NCBI GenBank assembly: GCA_002348265.1
Contig: DEAT01000080.1
Coordinates: forward strand, 55,080 to 119,079
Direction of reading: 5' to 3'
Length of the DNA: 64,000 bases
From: Gemmatimonadales bacterium UBA2975
GTDB taxonomy: Bacteria; Gemmatimonadota; Gemmatimonadetes; Longimicrobiales; Gaopeijiaceae
Both the position numbers and the translations under genes were made by a program. The notes under the pieces were generated by a model. The model had not been told where the DNA came from and ran no database searches. It saw only the letters and a program-made list of their open reading frames with translations. This document shows positions 43,096-51,585 of this stretch, in pieces; position 1 is the first letter of the stretch, and each line of letters opens with the position of its first letter.

Positions 43096-44955
43096 ATGAA
43101 GCCGGCCGACGGCTCAACTACTCCAACGAAACGAGATTTGCTCCGCCGTTACTGGCGTGTAGCAGACGCTCGTCCTTGGCATTTCGTCCTCCCGGTCGGA
43201 CTGATCCTCCTCGCTGGAGTCTTCGAAGCTGCTTCGTTCTCGCTACTGATACCACTTACTGATGCGGTTTCCGAGAACTCTTTCGACTTCCTCGACGAGT
43301 CCCCCGCCTTTGGATGGCTCACCGGTCTTGCGCCAGATTTTGTGGGTTCAGGCCCCAGTCGCGACGCATACTTAGTGGTTCTGACCGTCTCTCTCATCAT
43401 ACTGGGAAGAGTGGCAAAGCTTTTATTGGAGTACCTCCGCAAGCTTTTTGTAGTATCAAGAAACGAACAGTATCGGGTTGCTGTCAAAGAAGAGACGTTC
43501 TCACGCGTCATCTCGTTCGGTCGTCAGTATTTTGATGAGCAATCGTTAGGCCGTGTCGATGCTGAGATCAGCTGGTCGAGTTCAGTCGTCGGCCTTCTGG
43601 TCTCGGCCGAAGAACTACTTCGTTATGGGGTGGGCCTCATCGTCAAGGCTGGTGTGATGATTGCTATCAGTCTTCCGCTGTCTATCGCATTTATAGTGAC
43701 GCTGCCCTTTGTGAACGTGTTCCTTCGTGTGATTAACCGCGCGGTTACAGGAATTTCTCGAGAAGGCGTAGAAGTCGAGCGCCGGATGAGAGGTCGCGTT
43801 CTAGACCTTCTTGGTTCTGTGCCTTTGGTAAAGGCATACTCCCAAGAGAGGTCTGCGTCCAAAGCGTATGCCGAGGTCCTGAATGAGGTTCGAGGTGTAG
43901 CGGTACGTCGGGATAGGATAGTCAGCCTTCGGTATCCGGTTGAGGAAGTGTTCATCCTCCTCGTCATGCTATTCGTTCAGGCAGTGGTTATCTACATGTC
44001 AGGTGAGTTTCGACCTGGCGATCTAGCGGCGTTTGGGGCCTTTCTCCTTCTGTTGCAGCAGGCATTGCCCGACTACAAGTACCTGACCGTCTTTAGCCTC
44101 AAGGTTGCAGAGGAAATCCCCCGTTTGGAGGCGCTCACAGGACTCTATTCTGATGATGGGAAGTTCATTGTCCCCTCCGGGCCTAACACGTTCCAGGGCC
44201 TCAGAGACGCAATTAAAGTCGAGCAGTTGACGTTCGGATATCATTCGGATGTCCCCGTGCTCCGTGAAATTTCCACGACGTTCAAGGCTGGGAAGTTGAA
44301 CGCAGTGGTCGGGCACAGTGGGGCAGGGAAGACGACTTTGGTCGACTTGATAGCACGCTTCTACGACGTGGAGCCAGGGACGATCTCATTAGATGGAGCA
44401 GACGTTCGGTCGTTTTCACTGGACTCACTTCACCGCTCCATGGCAATCGTGAGCCAGGACGTTTGGTTGCTCAACAGGACCGTCCGGGACAACCTGATAT
44501 TTGGCTTAGAGAGGCCCGTGTCGGATGAAGAGCTCTTCGAATCATTGCAAGACGTCCTACTGGAGGATTTTGTGCGAGCTATGGCTTCCGGTCTCGATAC
44601 TGAAATCGGAGATCAAGGTGTGAGATTGTCTGGCGGACAGCGACAACGATTAGCTCTCGCGAGGGCTCTCTTGCGTGACCCAACGATCCTTATACTTGAT
44701 GAGGCTACGTCTGCGCTCGATAGCGTGGTCGAACTCAAAGTTGCGAAGGCTATTCAGCAGCGTTCGTCAGAACGGACCTTGATTGTCATTGCCCACCGAC
44801 TCTCTACAATCCGGGAGGCGGATCAGATCGTAGTTCTTGATGATGGTCGCCTAGTCGAGTCAGGCAAGTGGGAAGAGTTGCTTGAGGCCGGAGGTCCATT
44901 CGCGAGACTGCATGCGGCCCAGTTCCGGTTAGAATCTGGCTCGGAATCAGTCTGA
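43096..44955 (+). CDS. MsbA-type ABC transporter (fused permease and ATPase)
   Basis: Half-transporter of about 619 residues: six N-terminal helices (about residues 30-330), then the ATPase domain with Walker A GHSGAGKTT, Q-loop SQDVW, signature LSGGQRQRLALARALL, Walker B ILILDEATSALDS and an H-loop IVIAHRLST. ATG 43096 has AGAGG 5 bases upstream; the longer open frame to 42979 lacks these features. It is likely to export a lipid-linked glycan or lipid, in keeping with flanking glycosyltransferases (inference). Confidence 0.9.
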   Translation: MKPADGSTTPTKRDLLRRYWRVADARPWHFVLPVGLILLAGVFEAASFSLLIPLTDAVSENSFDFLDESPAFGWLTGLAPDFVGSGPSRDAYLVVLTVSLIILGRVAKLLLEYLRKLFVVSRNEQYRVAVKEETFSRVISFGRQYFDEQSLGRVDAEISWSSSVVGLLVSAEELLRYGVGLIVKAGVMIAISLPLSIAFIVTLPFVNVFLRVINRAVTGISREGVEVERRMRGRVLDLLGSVPLVKAYSQERSASKAYAEVLNEVRGVAVRRDRIVSLRYPVEEVFILLVMLFVQAVVIYMSGEFRPGDLAAFGAFLLLLQQALPDYKYLTVFSLKVAEEIPRLEALTGLYSDDGKFIVPSGPNTFQGLRDAIKVEQLTFGYHSDVPVLREISTTFKAGKLNAVVGHSGAGKTTLVDLIARFYDVEPGTISLDGADVRSFSLDSLHRSMAIVSQDVWLLNRTVRDNLIFGLERPVSDEELFESLQDVLLEDFVRAMASGLDTEIGDQGVRLSGGQRQRLALARALLRDPTILILDEATSALDSVVELKVAKAIQQRSSERTLIVIAHRLSTIREADQIVVLDDGRLVESGKWEELLEAGGPFARLHAAQFRLESGSESV

Positions 44956-44983
44956 GGTTTAGGGGTCGCCGTGCCAGTGGAGA

Positions 44984-45862
44984 CTATTGAGTGTGCTGCC
45001 CGATCTTGAAGCGCTCGAGCCAGCGTCGACGTTGAGCCATTCGCTTGAGGTTGGTCAATTCTCGCATCCAGTGGTCGGCTCCAGGCCACACTACTCCGGC
45101 TGCTTTGCGTCGATCCTCAACCATACGCATCAACTTATTGAAGGTAGTTTCCGGGAGCGGCCAGATGAAATGCAATAACGGCTTTGTCGGCCGGTCAGGA
45201 TCGATAGTGTCGAACTCTGTAGGCCAATACATCGCGGACGGGTTCGGTAGTGGCTCTAGTCCTAAGCGGCCTCCGACGATGCCGATAGCGATCTCGTCTC
45301 CCAACCACGCCCCTTGGAGAAGAGATAGGCGAAGTCCTGGCTTAGCTTCGTAGAGAAAGCAGCGCAGGAATTCAAGCATGATCGTGCGTGCCGGTCTCCT
45401 CTGGAAAGCGAAGAAGCCACTGTTTGTCTTCAGGTAATGGTCGATATCGAACTTATCCATGAGCCTACGTGTCGAGAATCCGTGGTGATTCTCATTTTCA
45501 TTTTTCGTGAGCAACTCACCGAGGAACGCCATGGGGGTATGCTGGAGGGTGTCGAACGCGTGATCCAGTGGGCCTAAAACTAGGCAGTCTGCATCTACGA
45601 ATATTGCTTCGTCCCAAGGGCATGCGTCTGCTAGGCCATACTTTAAAGTTCGCCCTCTTCTAAATTCCGTGCCTAAGATCGAGAGTGTATCGAAAGCATT
45701 GGGGTACGTAGACTTCGCGATTTTAGCGATGGACTCGTCACATACAAGCCCGATGGGGTATTTCGTCTGCTCTCTTAACGAAAGAGCCATGTCCACGGCC
45801 ATCTCAAGGTAGCGAGAGGATCCAGCCGCCAAGGTCAGGTAACCGCGGTTGGGATGAGACAT
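44984..45862 (-). CDS. GT8-like nucleotide-sugar glycosyltransferase
   Basis: Protein of 292 residues with the GT-A fold metal motif DAD in EAIFVDADCLVLGPLDHAF (about residues 87-105), preceded by YPIGLVCDESIAKI. The later half has NSGFFAFQRR, the typical acceptor-domain NSG motif of GT8-like enzymes. It lies 10 bases downstream of the cellulose-synthase-like gene, in the same direction, and is convergent with the ABC gene. Probably transfers a sugar from a nucleotide donor to an envelope glycan; the linkage is unknown. Confidence 0.78.
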   Translation of the reverse strand: MSHPNRGYLTLAAGSSRYLEMAVDMALSLREQTKYPIGLVCDESIAKIAKSTYPNAFDTLSILGTEFRRGRTLKYGLADACPWDEAIFVDADCLVLGPLDHAFDTLQHTPMAFLGELLTKNENENHHGFSTRRLMDKFDIDHYLKTNSGFFAFQRRPARTIMLEFLRCFLYEAKPGLRLSLLQGAWLGDEIAIGIVGGRLGLEPLPNPSAMYWPTEFDTIDPDRPTKPLLHFIWPLPETTFNKLMRMVEDRRKAAGVVWPGADHWMRELTNLKRMAQRRRWLERFKIGQHTQ

Positions 45863-45872
45863 CGGGTGAGCC

Positions 45873-47366
45873 TCAGACTCGAGTGGGCGCTAGTTGCTGT
45901 TGAGCAACAAATCCCAAACATACCGCCCAGAACAGTAGTGGTATCGCCCAGAGCGCTTCGCCAGCGGTGCTGAGCACTGCGGTGCCGATGAGACAGTATA
46001 TGATCGTGATGATCTCGAAAAAGAAGCTCCAGTGGAGCGGCACCTGATATGCTCTCAGTTTTTCTTGGACTGGTTCGGATTCAGCAATGGCTTCGTGGCC
46101 TTTGGGTGTCCGCATAAACTCACCACCAGATGTAAAGAATCCCTGAAGCTGACCTATCGTGTTGTTTACCATGAGGCCGATCCCAATACATACGCTCGAT
46201 GCTATGTGTCCTATGGAACTAAGGCTCATCCTTTTGTCACGTTCGAGCACCGTCAGTACTAAGCTGACCGGAGCCGCAACTATGACCAGCCCCATGACCC
46301 CCTGAACCGCCCAGAATGTGGGGCGATTCATCAAGAGGACCGCCCACGGCCACAGGATCACGTTTATCAGGAGAATTGGATGAATCGCATAGCCCGCGAG
46401 GAGGAATGCCTCATCGATTCGGTCTTCAAGAAGCCCTCGGGCCGACAGCACTTTTGCCGTGAGAAGCCTGAAACACTGTGCGTTACCTTTGGCCCAACGC
46501 TGCTGCTGTCTCTTGAAAGATCTCATGTCTGCAGGGAGTTCGTTCACGACATCTATGTCTCGCAGGTATCGACCCCTCCAGCCTCTCAGCGCACATCGGT
46601 AACTGAGGTCGAGATCCTCCGTCAGTGTTTCCGCCGACCATCCTCCACCGTCATCGATTGCTTTTCTGCGCCACACCCCCCCTGAACCATTGAAGGTCGC
46701 AACGTTTCTAAAAAAAGCTCGCGTCGGCTTCTGCACGAGGAAGTGTCTATCCAAGAGCAAGGCTAGAGACGCGGCAAAAAATCCTCTAATAGGCTCTCTC
46801 CAGGACCAGCGTGTCTGTACGAAGGCTATATCAGGATGATCGAATCCGGTCCGATCCACTAAAACCGTGCGGAGGAAAGTCGGGTCTGGTAAGAAGTCAG
46901 CATCGAAGACAGCTACGAATTCAGCTTCTGATTTCTGCAGTCCTTCTGTAAGGGCACCGGCTTTGTATCCGGACCGGTGTCCTCTACGCACATGCTCAAT
47001 TTGGACCCCTTGAGACCTGAGAGTCTGGACTACGTTTTTTACGATGTTAGCAGTTTCGTCGTCAGAGTCGTCTAGCACTTGAACATCGAATCGGCTTCGG
47101 GGATAGTCCTGCAATGCCGCCGATCGGATGACCCGCGCCGCTGCCCGCCGCTCGTTGTAGAGAGGCAGTTGGATGGTTACTAGCGGGAATAGCTTGGATT
47201 CGTCCGTCTGAACTTTACTTCTGTCTGGTGGTGACTCACTGGTCACGGTTGTCCTGATTTCTTGGCGATTCCGCACGAAACGCCAAAGCATACGGAACTC
47301 AACTGCGGCGAAAGCGGCGCCTGTGAGCGCTGCGATCGCGTAGAGGACCGTGATGATTGGTGACAT
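45873..47366 (-). CDS. Cellulose-synthase-like family 2 glycosyltransferase
   Basis: Processive-type membrane GT2 of 497 residues. The catalytic motifs are VQVLDDSDDETANI, VFDADFLPD (DxD), TEDLDLSYRCALRGW (TED) and QQQRWAKGNAQ (QxxRW). Membrane helices lie at the N-terminus and in the last 180 residues. This pattern is shared by bacterial CslA/glucomannan-type synthases. It probably polymerises a beta-linked glycan while exporting it, and with the GT8-like gene forms the core of the polysaccharide group. Confidence 0.88.
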   Translation of the reverse strand: MSPIITVLYAIAALTGAAFAAVEFRMLWRFVRNRQEIRTTVTSESPPDRSKVQTDESKLFPLVTIQLPLYNERRAAARVIRSAALQDYPRSRFDVQVLDDSDDETANIVKNVVQTLRSQGVQIEHVRRGHRSGYKAGALTEGLQKSEAEFVAVFDADFLPDPTFLRTVLVDRTGFDHPDIAFVQTRWSWREPIRGFFAASLALLLDRHFLVQKPTRAFFRNVATFNGSGGVWRRKAIDDGGGWSAETLTEDLDLSYRCALRGWRGRYLRDIDVVNELPADMRSFKRQQQRWAKGNAQCFRLLTAKVLSARGLLEDRIDEAFLLAGYAIHPILLINVILWPWAVLLMNRPTFWAVQGVMGLVIVAAPVSLVLTVLERDKRMSLSSIGHIASSVCIGIGLMVNNTIGQLQGFFTSGGEFMRTPKGHEAIAESEPVQEKLRAYQVPLHWSFFFEIITIIYCLIGTAVLSTAGEALWAIPLLFWAVCLGFVAQQQLAPTRV

Positions 47367-47723
47367 GAGATAGAGCTTGTTTGTCCAGGTGTAAACGTAC
47401 TGGCTGTTCTAGACGCTAAGCAGAATTTGGGCAGCCCGGCACCCCTGTCCATCGACCGCTGGAACACGCCATCACCCAATGGTTCTCCTTAGATCATCAA
47501 CTTTGTGGATCTGCGACCAGACAGTTATGGCCGAGAACACGGCCCGGTCCCTTTTAGTTGACTCGGAGAGGTCTAGGCAGAGGACCGCAGGCGATACCTT
47601 CTGTCCGGATTCCAAGGTGCTAAAGCGTGAGGTACCGATCGATGACCGAATCCAAAGCGAACCCTGTCGTATATATGGGATCCCAACTGTCCGGCTCTCC
47701 AGGAGAGCGATAGCTTTTCAAGC
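47367..47723. other. Gap between the cellulose-synthase-like and selenoprotein genes
   Basis: About 357 bases with no convincing gene: a 97-codon frame across it has no coding character and overlaps the AhpD-like start out of phase. It should contain the two divergent promoters. A TATATA (about 47671-47678) upstream of the AhpD-like start is the only promoter-like element I can point to, with low confidence. No repeat or RNA fold stands out. Confidence 0.5.
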
Positions 47724-48311
47724 ATGCCATTCATTGAGCAGATTCCGGTCAGCAAGGCAACAGGGCTACTGAAGAAGCTCTTCGACGAAGCGATAGAGCG
47801 TTCAGGTCGTGTCTGGCACATTGTGCAGATCATGAGCCAGAACCCTCAGGCCATGGATGCGTCGATGGGTCTTTATAGGGTGATCATGTTTGGGCCGTCA
47901 CCACTAACGCGTTGGCAGCGCGAGATGCTCGCTGTCGTCACATCCAAGGCGAACGACTGTTTCTACTGAACACAGTCGCACGCGCATGACCTCCGGGATG
48001 AGGTCGAGGATCTCTTCGAGTCTGGTGAGGACTGTGACACGTTTGTGCATGCGATAGTGCGGGACTGGCGTGCGGCTGGACTATCGCAGGCGGATCAAGC
48101 GCTTTGCCGATACGCGGAACTGTTGACTCACAAAGACGCTGCGGTCGAGCAGGGCTCAGTGAACGAATTGCGCCGGCACGGTTTCGACGATCGTGCGATT
48201 CACGATGCCACACAGGTTGTGGGCTACTTCAATTACATCACTCGGGTTGCGGATGGGCTGGGGGTAGAGCCAGAGAGTTTCATTAGTCCTTGGGGATTAG
48301 ACGAAGTCTAA
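47724..48311 (+). CDS. AhpD-like peroxidase-related protein, probable selenoprotein (in-frame TGA = Sec82)
   Basis: Reading through one in-frame TGA (47967-47969) gives an AhpD/carboxymuconolactone-decarboxylase-type protein of about 195 residues. The AhpD motif E-x11-C-x2-C-x3-H is exact if the TGA is selenocysteine: Glu67, Cys79, Sec82, His86. Sec would replace the peroxidatic Cys of the CxxC. The frame continues without loss for 114 more codons of clear family sequence (for example GLSQADQALCRYAELLTH). A 6-bp hairpin with a G in its loop follows at SECIS distance. The protein would act as a thiol- or selenol-dependent peroxide or disulfide reductase. A conventional call would give two unrelated short genes; a nonsense-mutated pseudogene is the alternative. 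Confidence 0.8.
47988..48005 (+). promoter_or_regulatory. SECIS-like hairpin downstream of the in-frame TGA
   Basis: GACCTC and GAGGTC form a perfect 6-bp stem with a 6-base loop CGGGAT. The loop starts 24 bases after the TGA, with G as its second base. Bacterial SECIS elements usually have a short apical loop with a G in its first two positions, roughly 16-37 bases past the UGA. Here the element is part of the coding sequence, as expected in bacteria. Confidence 0.65.
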
Positions 48312-48399
48312 GCAGGTCTATCTCTAGGGTTGGCGCCCGTAGCTATATTCTTCCATTCTTACCGCGTCTGCCCGTTAGGGCCCACCCGTGATATATCGA

Positions 48400-49377
48400 A
48401 TGGACACGAAGCGCCCCACCAATCCTGCCGCCGAGGAGATCCTCGGCGGATACTTCCCTGTCCTGGATCACGGGTTTGTTTCTCTAGTAGACTATATGGG
48501 CTCCGACGAAGATGTTGAGCGAGCCGCGAGGGTCAGTTATGGCTTTGGTACGCGGAAGGTCTCTCAGACCAGAGGTCTTGTTCGTTATCTACGAAGGCAC
48601 CGTCACACGACTCCGTCGGAGATGGTGGAGTTTAAGTTCCACTGTGCGATGCCGATGTTTGTGGCCCGACAATGGATACGTCATCGTACGGCGTCGGTGA
48701 ACGAACTGTCGGCGCGGTACTCTCTGATGCCACTGCTTTTCTACACTCCTCAGCAGGACCAGTTCGAACTGCAGAGCCGATCGAATAAGCAAGGCAGAGA
48801 AGGGGGCGCACCACCAGAGGTCTACCAAGAAGCCGTAAGGCGGTGGGAAAAGCTCCGGGCAGATGCGGGGGGTGCGTACTCTTGGATGCTTGAGGAGGAT
48901 GTCGCTCGTGAGCTAGCTCGGATTGACCTCCCCGTCTCCACCTACACTCAGTGGTATTGGAAGATCGACCTCCACAACCTGCTTCATTTCCTGAGCCTAA
49001 GGGTGGACCCTCGAGCTCAGTGGGAAATCCAGCAGTTTGGTCGTGTGATTGCTGGTATGATCAAGAGAGTGGCTCCACTCTCATATGAGGCGTGGGTTGA
49101 CTACGATCTAGGCTCTGAACCACTGACGCGGGTCGAGCGTCACTTGATCTCCAGCCTCCTTGAGGGCAACGAAGATGGATTACAGGCTCTCGACGGTGCG
49201 AAGGTTACCGCAGATGAAATGAAGGCGGCGGGCTTGTCGAGCCGGGAGATGACTGAGCTGATGGAGAAGCTAAGCGCCCCATCTATTCCCGACTTCGAAC
49301 TGGATGTGTCGCAGATGGTGGATGCGGACGCAATGGCGCGGAAAATGTATCAGGCGGTTCCGAGTAGTTTCGAGTAG
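48400..49377 (+). CDS. thyX: Flavin-dependent thymidylate synthase
   Basis: ThyX makes dTMP using FAD and methylene-tetrahydrofolate. The signature RHRxxSxNExSxRY is intact in RHRTASVNELSARYS. Upstream HTTPSEMVEFKFHCAMPMFVARQWI is also typical. At about 325 residues it is longer than the usual 220-250 because of a C-terminal extension (VTADEMKAAGLSSREMTELME). ATG 48400 is chosen; GTG 48388 is in frame. It stands about 90 bases after the AhpD-like gene in the same direction. Confidence 0.92.
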   Translation: MDTKRPTNPAAEEILGGYFPVLDHGFVSLVDYMGSDEDVERAARVSYGFGTRKVSQTRGLVRYLRRHRHTTPSEMVEFKFHCAMPMFVARQWIRHRTASVNELSARYSLMPLLFYTPQQDQFELQSRSNKQGREGGAPPEVYQEAVRRWEKLRADAGGAYSWMLEEDVARELARIDLPVSTYTQWYWKIDLHNLLHFLSLRVDPRAQWEIQQFGRVIAGMIKRVAPLSYEAWVDYDLGSEPLTRVERHLISSLLEGNEDGLQALDGAKVTADEMKAAGLSSREMTELMEKLSAPSIPDFELDVSQMVDADAMARKMYQAVPSSFE

Positions 49378-49409
49378 AGTCGATACTCAGGGGAGGTTGG
49401 TTGGGCGCT

Positions 49410-50777
49410 CTACTTTACCCAAACAGTCTTAGCGTTGGTGAACTCCAGAATGCCTATAGGGCTGAGTTCTCGACCGTAGCCACTATCCTTGGTACCGCCG
49501 AACGGCAGCCTAGGGTCTGACTTTACGATCCCGTTGACGAAACAACTTCCCGCGTCGAGTAGTTCCGCGGCGATCTGTTCTCCTCGCTGAACATCTCCAG
49601 TGTAGACTGAGGCTCCGAGCCCGAATGCCGTGCCATTTGCGATCTCAATCGCGTCTGTGGTATCCGCTGCTGAGATGATCGTAGCGACGGGACCAAACAA
49701 TTCTTCGCTATATGCTGCCATGCCTTCACGAACGTCCGAGAGGACTGTGGTCGGATACCAAGCTCCTGGACGGTTCGGGACTCTACCGCCTATGAGGAGA
49801 CGAGCTCCAGCTTCTACAGAGCGTGACACTTGGTCATGAAGCGCGTCGCGCAGGTCTTCCCGAGCCATAGGACCAACGTCTGTCTGGGGGTCGGATGGGT
49901 CGCCTATGGACCACTCGCTCATCGCTTGGACGAGTTTTTCTTCAAATGCTTCACGAACGGACTCTACCACCACGAAACGTTTGGCTGCGACACAGCTTTG
50001 ACCTGTATTGATGAGGCGACCCATAGCGCAGCTTTTGGCTGCTGCGTCTAGGTCTGCGTCAGCTAAGATTAACGAGGGGTCGCTACCGCCCAGCTCTAGG
50101 ACGCATGGCTTGATGGCAGCACCTGCGCGGGCCGCCACAGCTTTTCCTGCTCGCACGCTTCCGGTCAAGCTGACCGCACGAACACGCGGATCGTCGATTA
50201 GGTTTCCGGTCGCTTCCAAGTCAATGAAGAGGTTAGCGAACAGTCCTTCAGGATAACCAGCGTCTTTGAAGAGTCCTTCCAGTGCCGCGGCGCATGCGGG
50301 TACGCTTGGCGCATGTTTCAAGAGTGCTGCGTTCCCCGCCGTTAGGGCCGGGGCTCCGAAACGGATGACCTGCCAGAAGGGAAAGTTCCACGGCATTATG
50401 CCCAGCACGATCCCAAGTGGTCGGTAGGTCCAGTAGCTGGACGTCCCGTCGGTTGGAGCATCGACCGATCGTAACAGGCTTGGCGCTTGTTCAGCGTAGT
50501 ATTCGCAAACCCATGCACACTTTTCAGCTTCTGCGGTGGCCTGACGGATGGGCTTTCCCATCTCACTAGTCATTAGGGCACCGAAGGCGTCTTTCCGTTC
50601 ACGAAGAAGGCGTCCCATTTCGGCAAGTGGCCTGATTCGTTCCTCTACTGAAAGAAGTCGCCAATCGAGGTAGGCAGCTTGAGCAGACGCAACCTTTTGT
50701 TCTGTTTGTGTCGAAGACTCGAAGGGCACTTCAGCGGTCTGTTTTCCAGTAGCGGGGTCGACTGCGACGAAGGACAT
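49410..50777 (-). CDS. NAD(P)-dependent aldehyde dehydrogenase (succinate-semialdehyde type)
   Basis: Aldehyde dehydrogenase of 455 residues. Family motifs are WNFPFWQVIRFGAPALTAGN, SLTGSVRAGKAVAARAG, the catalytic Glu in LELGGSDPSLIL and catalytic Cys in NTGQSCVAAKRF. It ends with the VKSDPRLPFGGTKDSGYGREL pattern. The length and sequence are closest to the short NAD-dependent succinate-semialdehyde dehydrogenase group. Start ATG 50777. It is a single-gene unit, convergent with thyX. Confidence 0.88.
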   Translation of the reverse strand: MSFVAVDPATGKQTAEVPFESSTQTEQKVASAQAAYLDWRLLSVEERIRPLAEMGRLLRERKDAFGALMTSEMGKPIRQATAEAEKCAWVCEYYAEQAPSLLRSVDAPTDGTSSYWTYRPLGIVLGIMPWNFPFWQVIRFGAPALTAGNAALLKHAPSVPACAAALEGLFKDAGYPEGLFANLFIDLEATGNLIDDPRVRAVSLTGSVRAGKAVAARAGAAIKPCVLELGGSDPSLILADADLDAAAKSCAMGRLINTGQSCVAAKRFVVVESVREAFEEKLVQAMSEWSIGDPSDPQTDVGPMAREDLRDALHDQVSRSVEAGARLLIGGRVPNRPGAWYPTTVLSDVREGMAAYSEELFGPVATIISAADTTDAIEIANGTAFGLGASVYTGDVQRGEQIAAELLDAGSCFVNGIVKSDPRLPFGGTKDSGYGRELSPIGILEFTNAKTVWVK

Positions 50778-50901
50778 TACGACTAGCTCTCTGTTGGGTA
50801 TGCTGAAACGTGGTCCGCCATCTTAACCGAAGTAGCCTCGTCTCGCCGCAGTCGTGTCAGATGGGTTACCATCAAGTCTTTACTACCATAAACGGGACGC
50901 T

Positions 50902-51450
50902 ATGGAAACCCCACAATCGCCGGCAACGAACCCGAGGCCCTTGGGTCCGATGAGCAGAGCTGTTTGCCTGCTCGTGACCGGTGGCACTTTCGACAAAGAG
51001 TACGACGAGATTCACGGCACCCTGGAGTTCCGAAAGACGCATCTTCCGGACATGCTGGCTATGGCGAGATCTAGAATCGACGTCCGAATCCAGACGCTGA
51101 TGATGATCGACTCACTGGAGATGACCGATGAGGACCGTGGATCCATACTGAATCACTGCAGAAATGCTTCTGAACGTCACATCGTGATCACACACGGAAC
51201 CGACACGATGGTAGAGACAGCGCGGTTGCTTGCAGATGCGGCTCTCAAAAAGACGATCGTTCTAACGGGTGCGATGATTCCGATTGCTTTCGGGTCGTCA
51301 GACGGGCTCTTCAATCTCGGCGGTGCCCTCACAGCAGTTCAGGTTATCCCTGCGGGGGTCTACGTCATCATGAATGGGTGTGTTTTTCATTGGGATAACG
51401 TTCAAAAGAATCAGAGGACCGGTGTCTTTGAGGCTATAGGTCCAGACTGA
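50902..51450 (+). CDS. Single-domain asparaginase-like protein
   Basis: About 182 residues, covering only the N-terminal domain of type I/II asparaginases. Catalytic-site motifs are present: first Thr in LVTGGTFDKEY and second Thr with Asp in THGTDTMVETAR, plus the Lys-containing KKTIVLTGAMIP. The usual C-terminal domain (about 140 residues) is absent and the gene ends cleanly in an inverted repeat. Short homologues of this kind exist and may be dimeric amidases. ATG 50902 is chosen; the frame is open to 50854. Divergent from the aldehyde dehydrogenase gene. Confidence 0.78.
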   Translation: METPQSPATNPRPLGPMSRAVCLLVTGGTFDKEYDEIHGTLEFRKTHLPDMLAMARSRIDVRIQTLMMIDSLEMTDEDRGSILNHCRNASERHIVITHGTDTMVETARLLADAALKKTIVLTGAMIPIAFGSSDGLFNLGGALTAVQVIPAGVYVIMNGCVFHWDNVQKNQRTGVFEAIGPD

Positions 51451-51463
51451 CGGATATCCGTCA
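51448..51463. repeat. 16-bp perfect palindrome at the asparaginase-like stop codon
   Basis: TGACGGATATCCGTCA includes the stop codon of the preceding gene. It lies between convergent genes. There is no T run after it, so it is a terminator-like structure of uncertain function. Confidence 0.4.
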
Positions 51464-51474
51464 CCCGTTGCCGC

Positions 51475-51493
51475 CTCTTAATTGACCTAAGAG
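51475..51493. repeat. Hairpin in the same convergent gap
   Basis: CTCTTA and TAAGAG flank a 7-base loop. Together with the palindrome 12 bases before it, it could serve as a two-way transcription stop between the asparaginase-like and DUF5916 genes. Confidence 0.3.
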
Positions 51494-51585
51494 CGTCAGT
51501 CGTGCAGAGTGACTCAACTTACATGCACCGGACGTAAAACCTGTACATATGGGTGTTGAAAAGCTTGTCAGTCGGATTTTTGAGG

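Noticed and set aside
47479..47772. A 97-codon frame upstream of and overlapping the AhpD-like gene
   Set aside because: Composition is not coding-like, no family resemblance, and it overlaps the AhpD-like start in another phase.
47967..47969. In-frame TGA as evidence of a pseudogene
   Set aside because: The TGA replaces exactly the motif cysteine, the rest of the frame is intact, and a SECIS-like hairpin follows; selenocysteine is the better explanation, although not proven.
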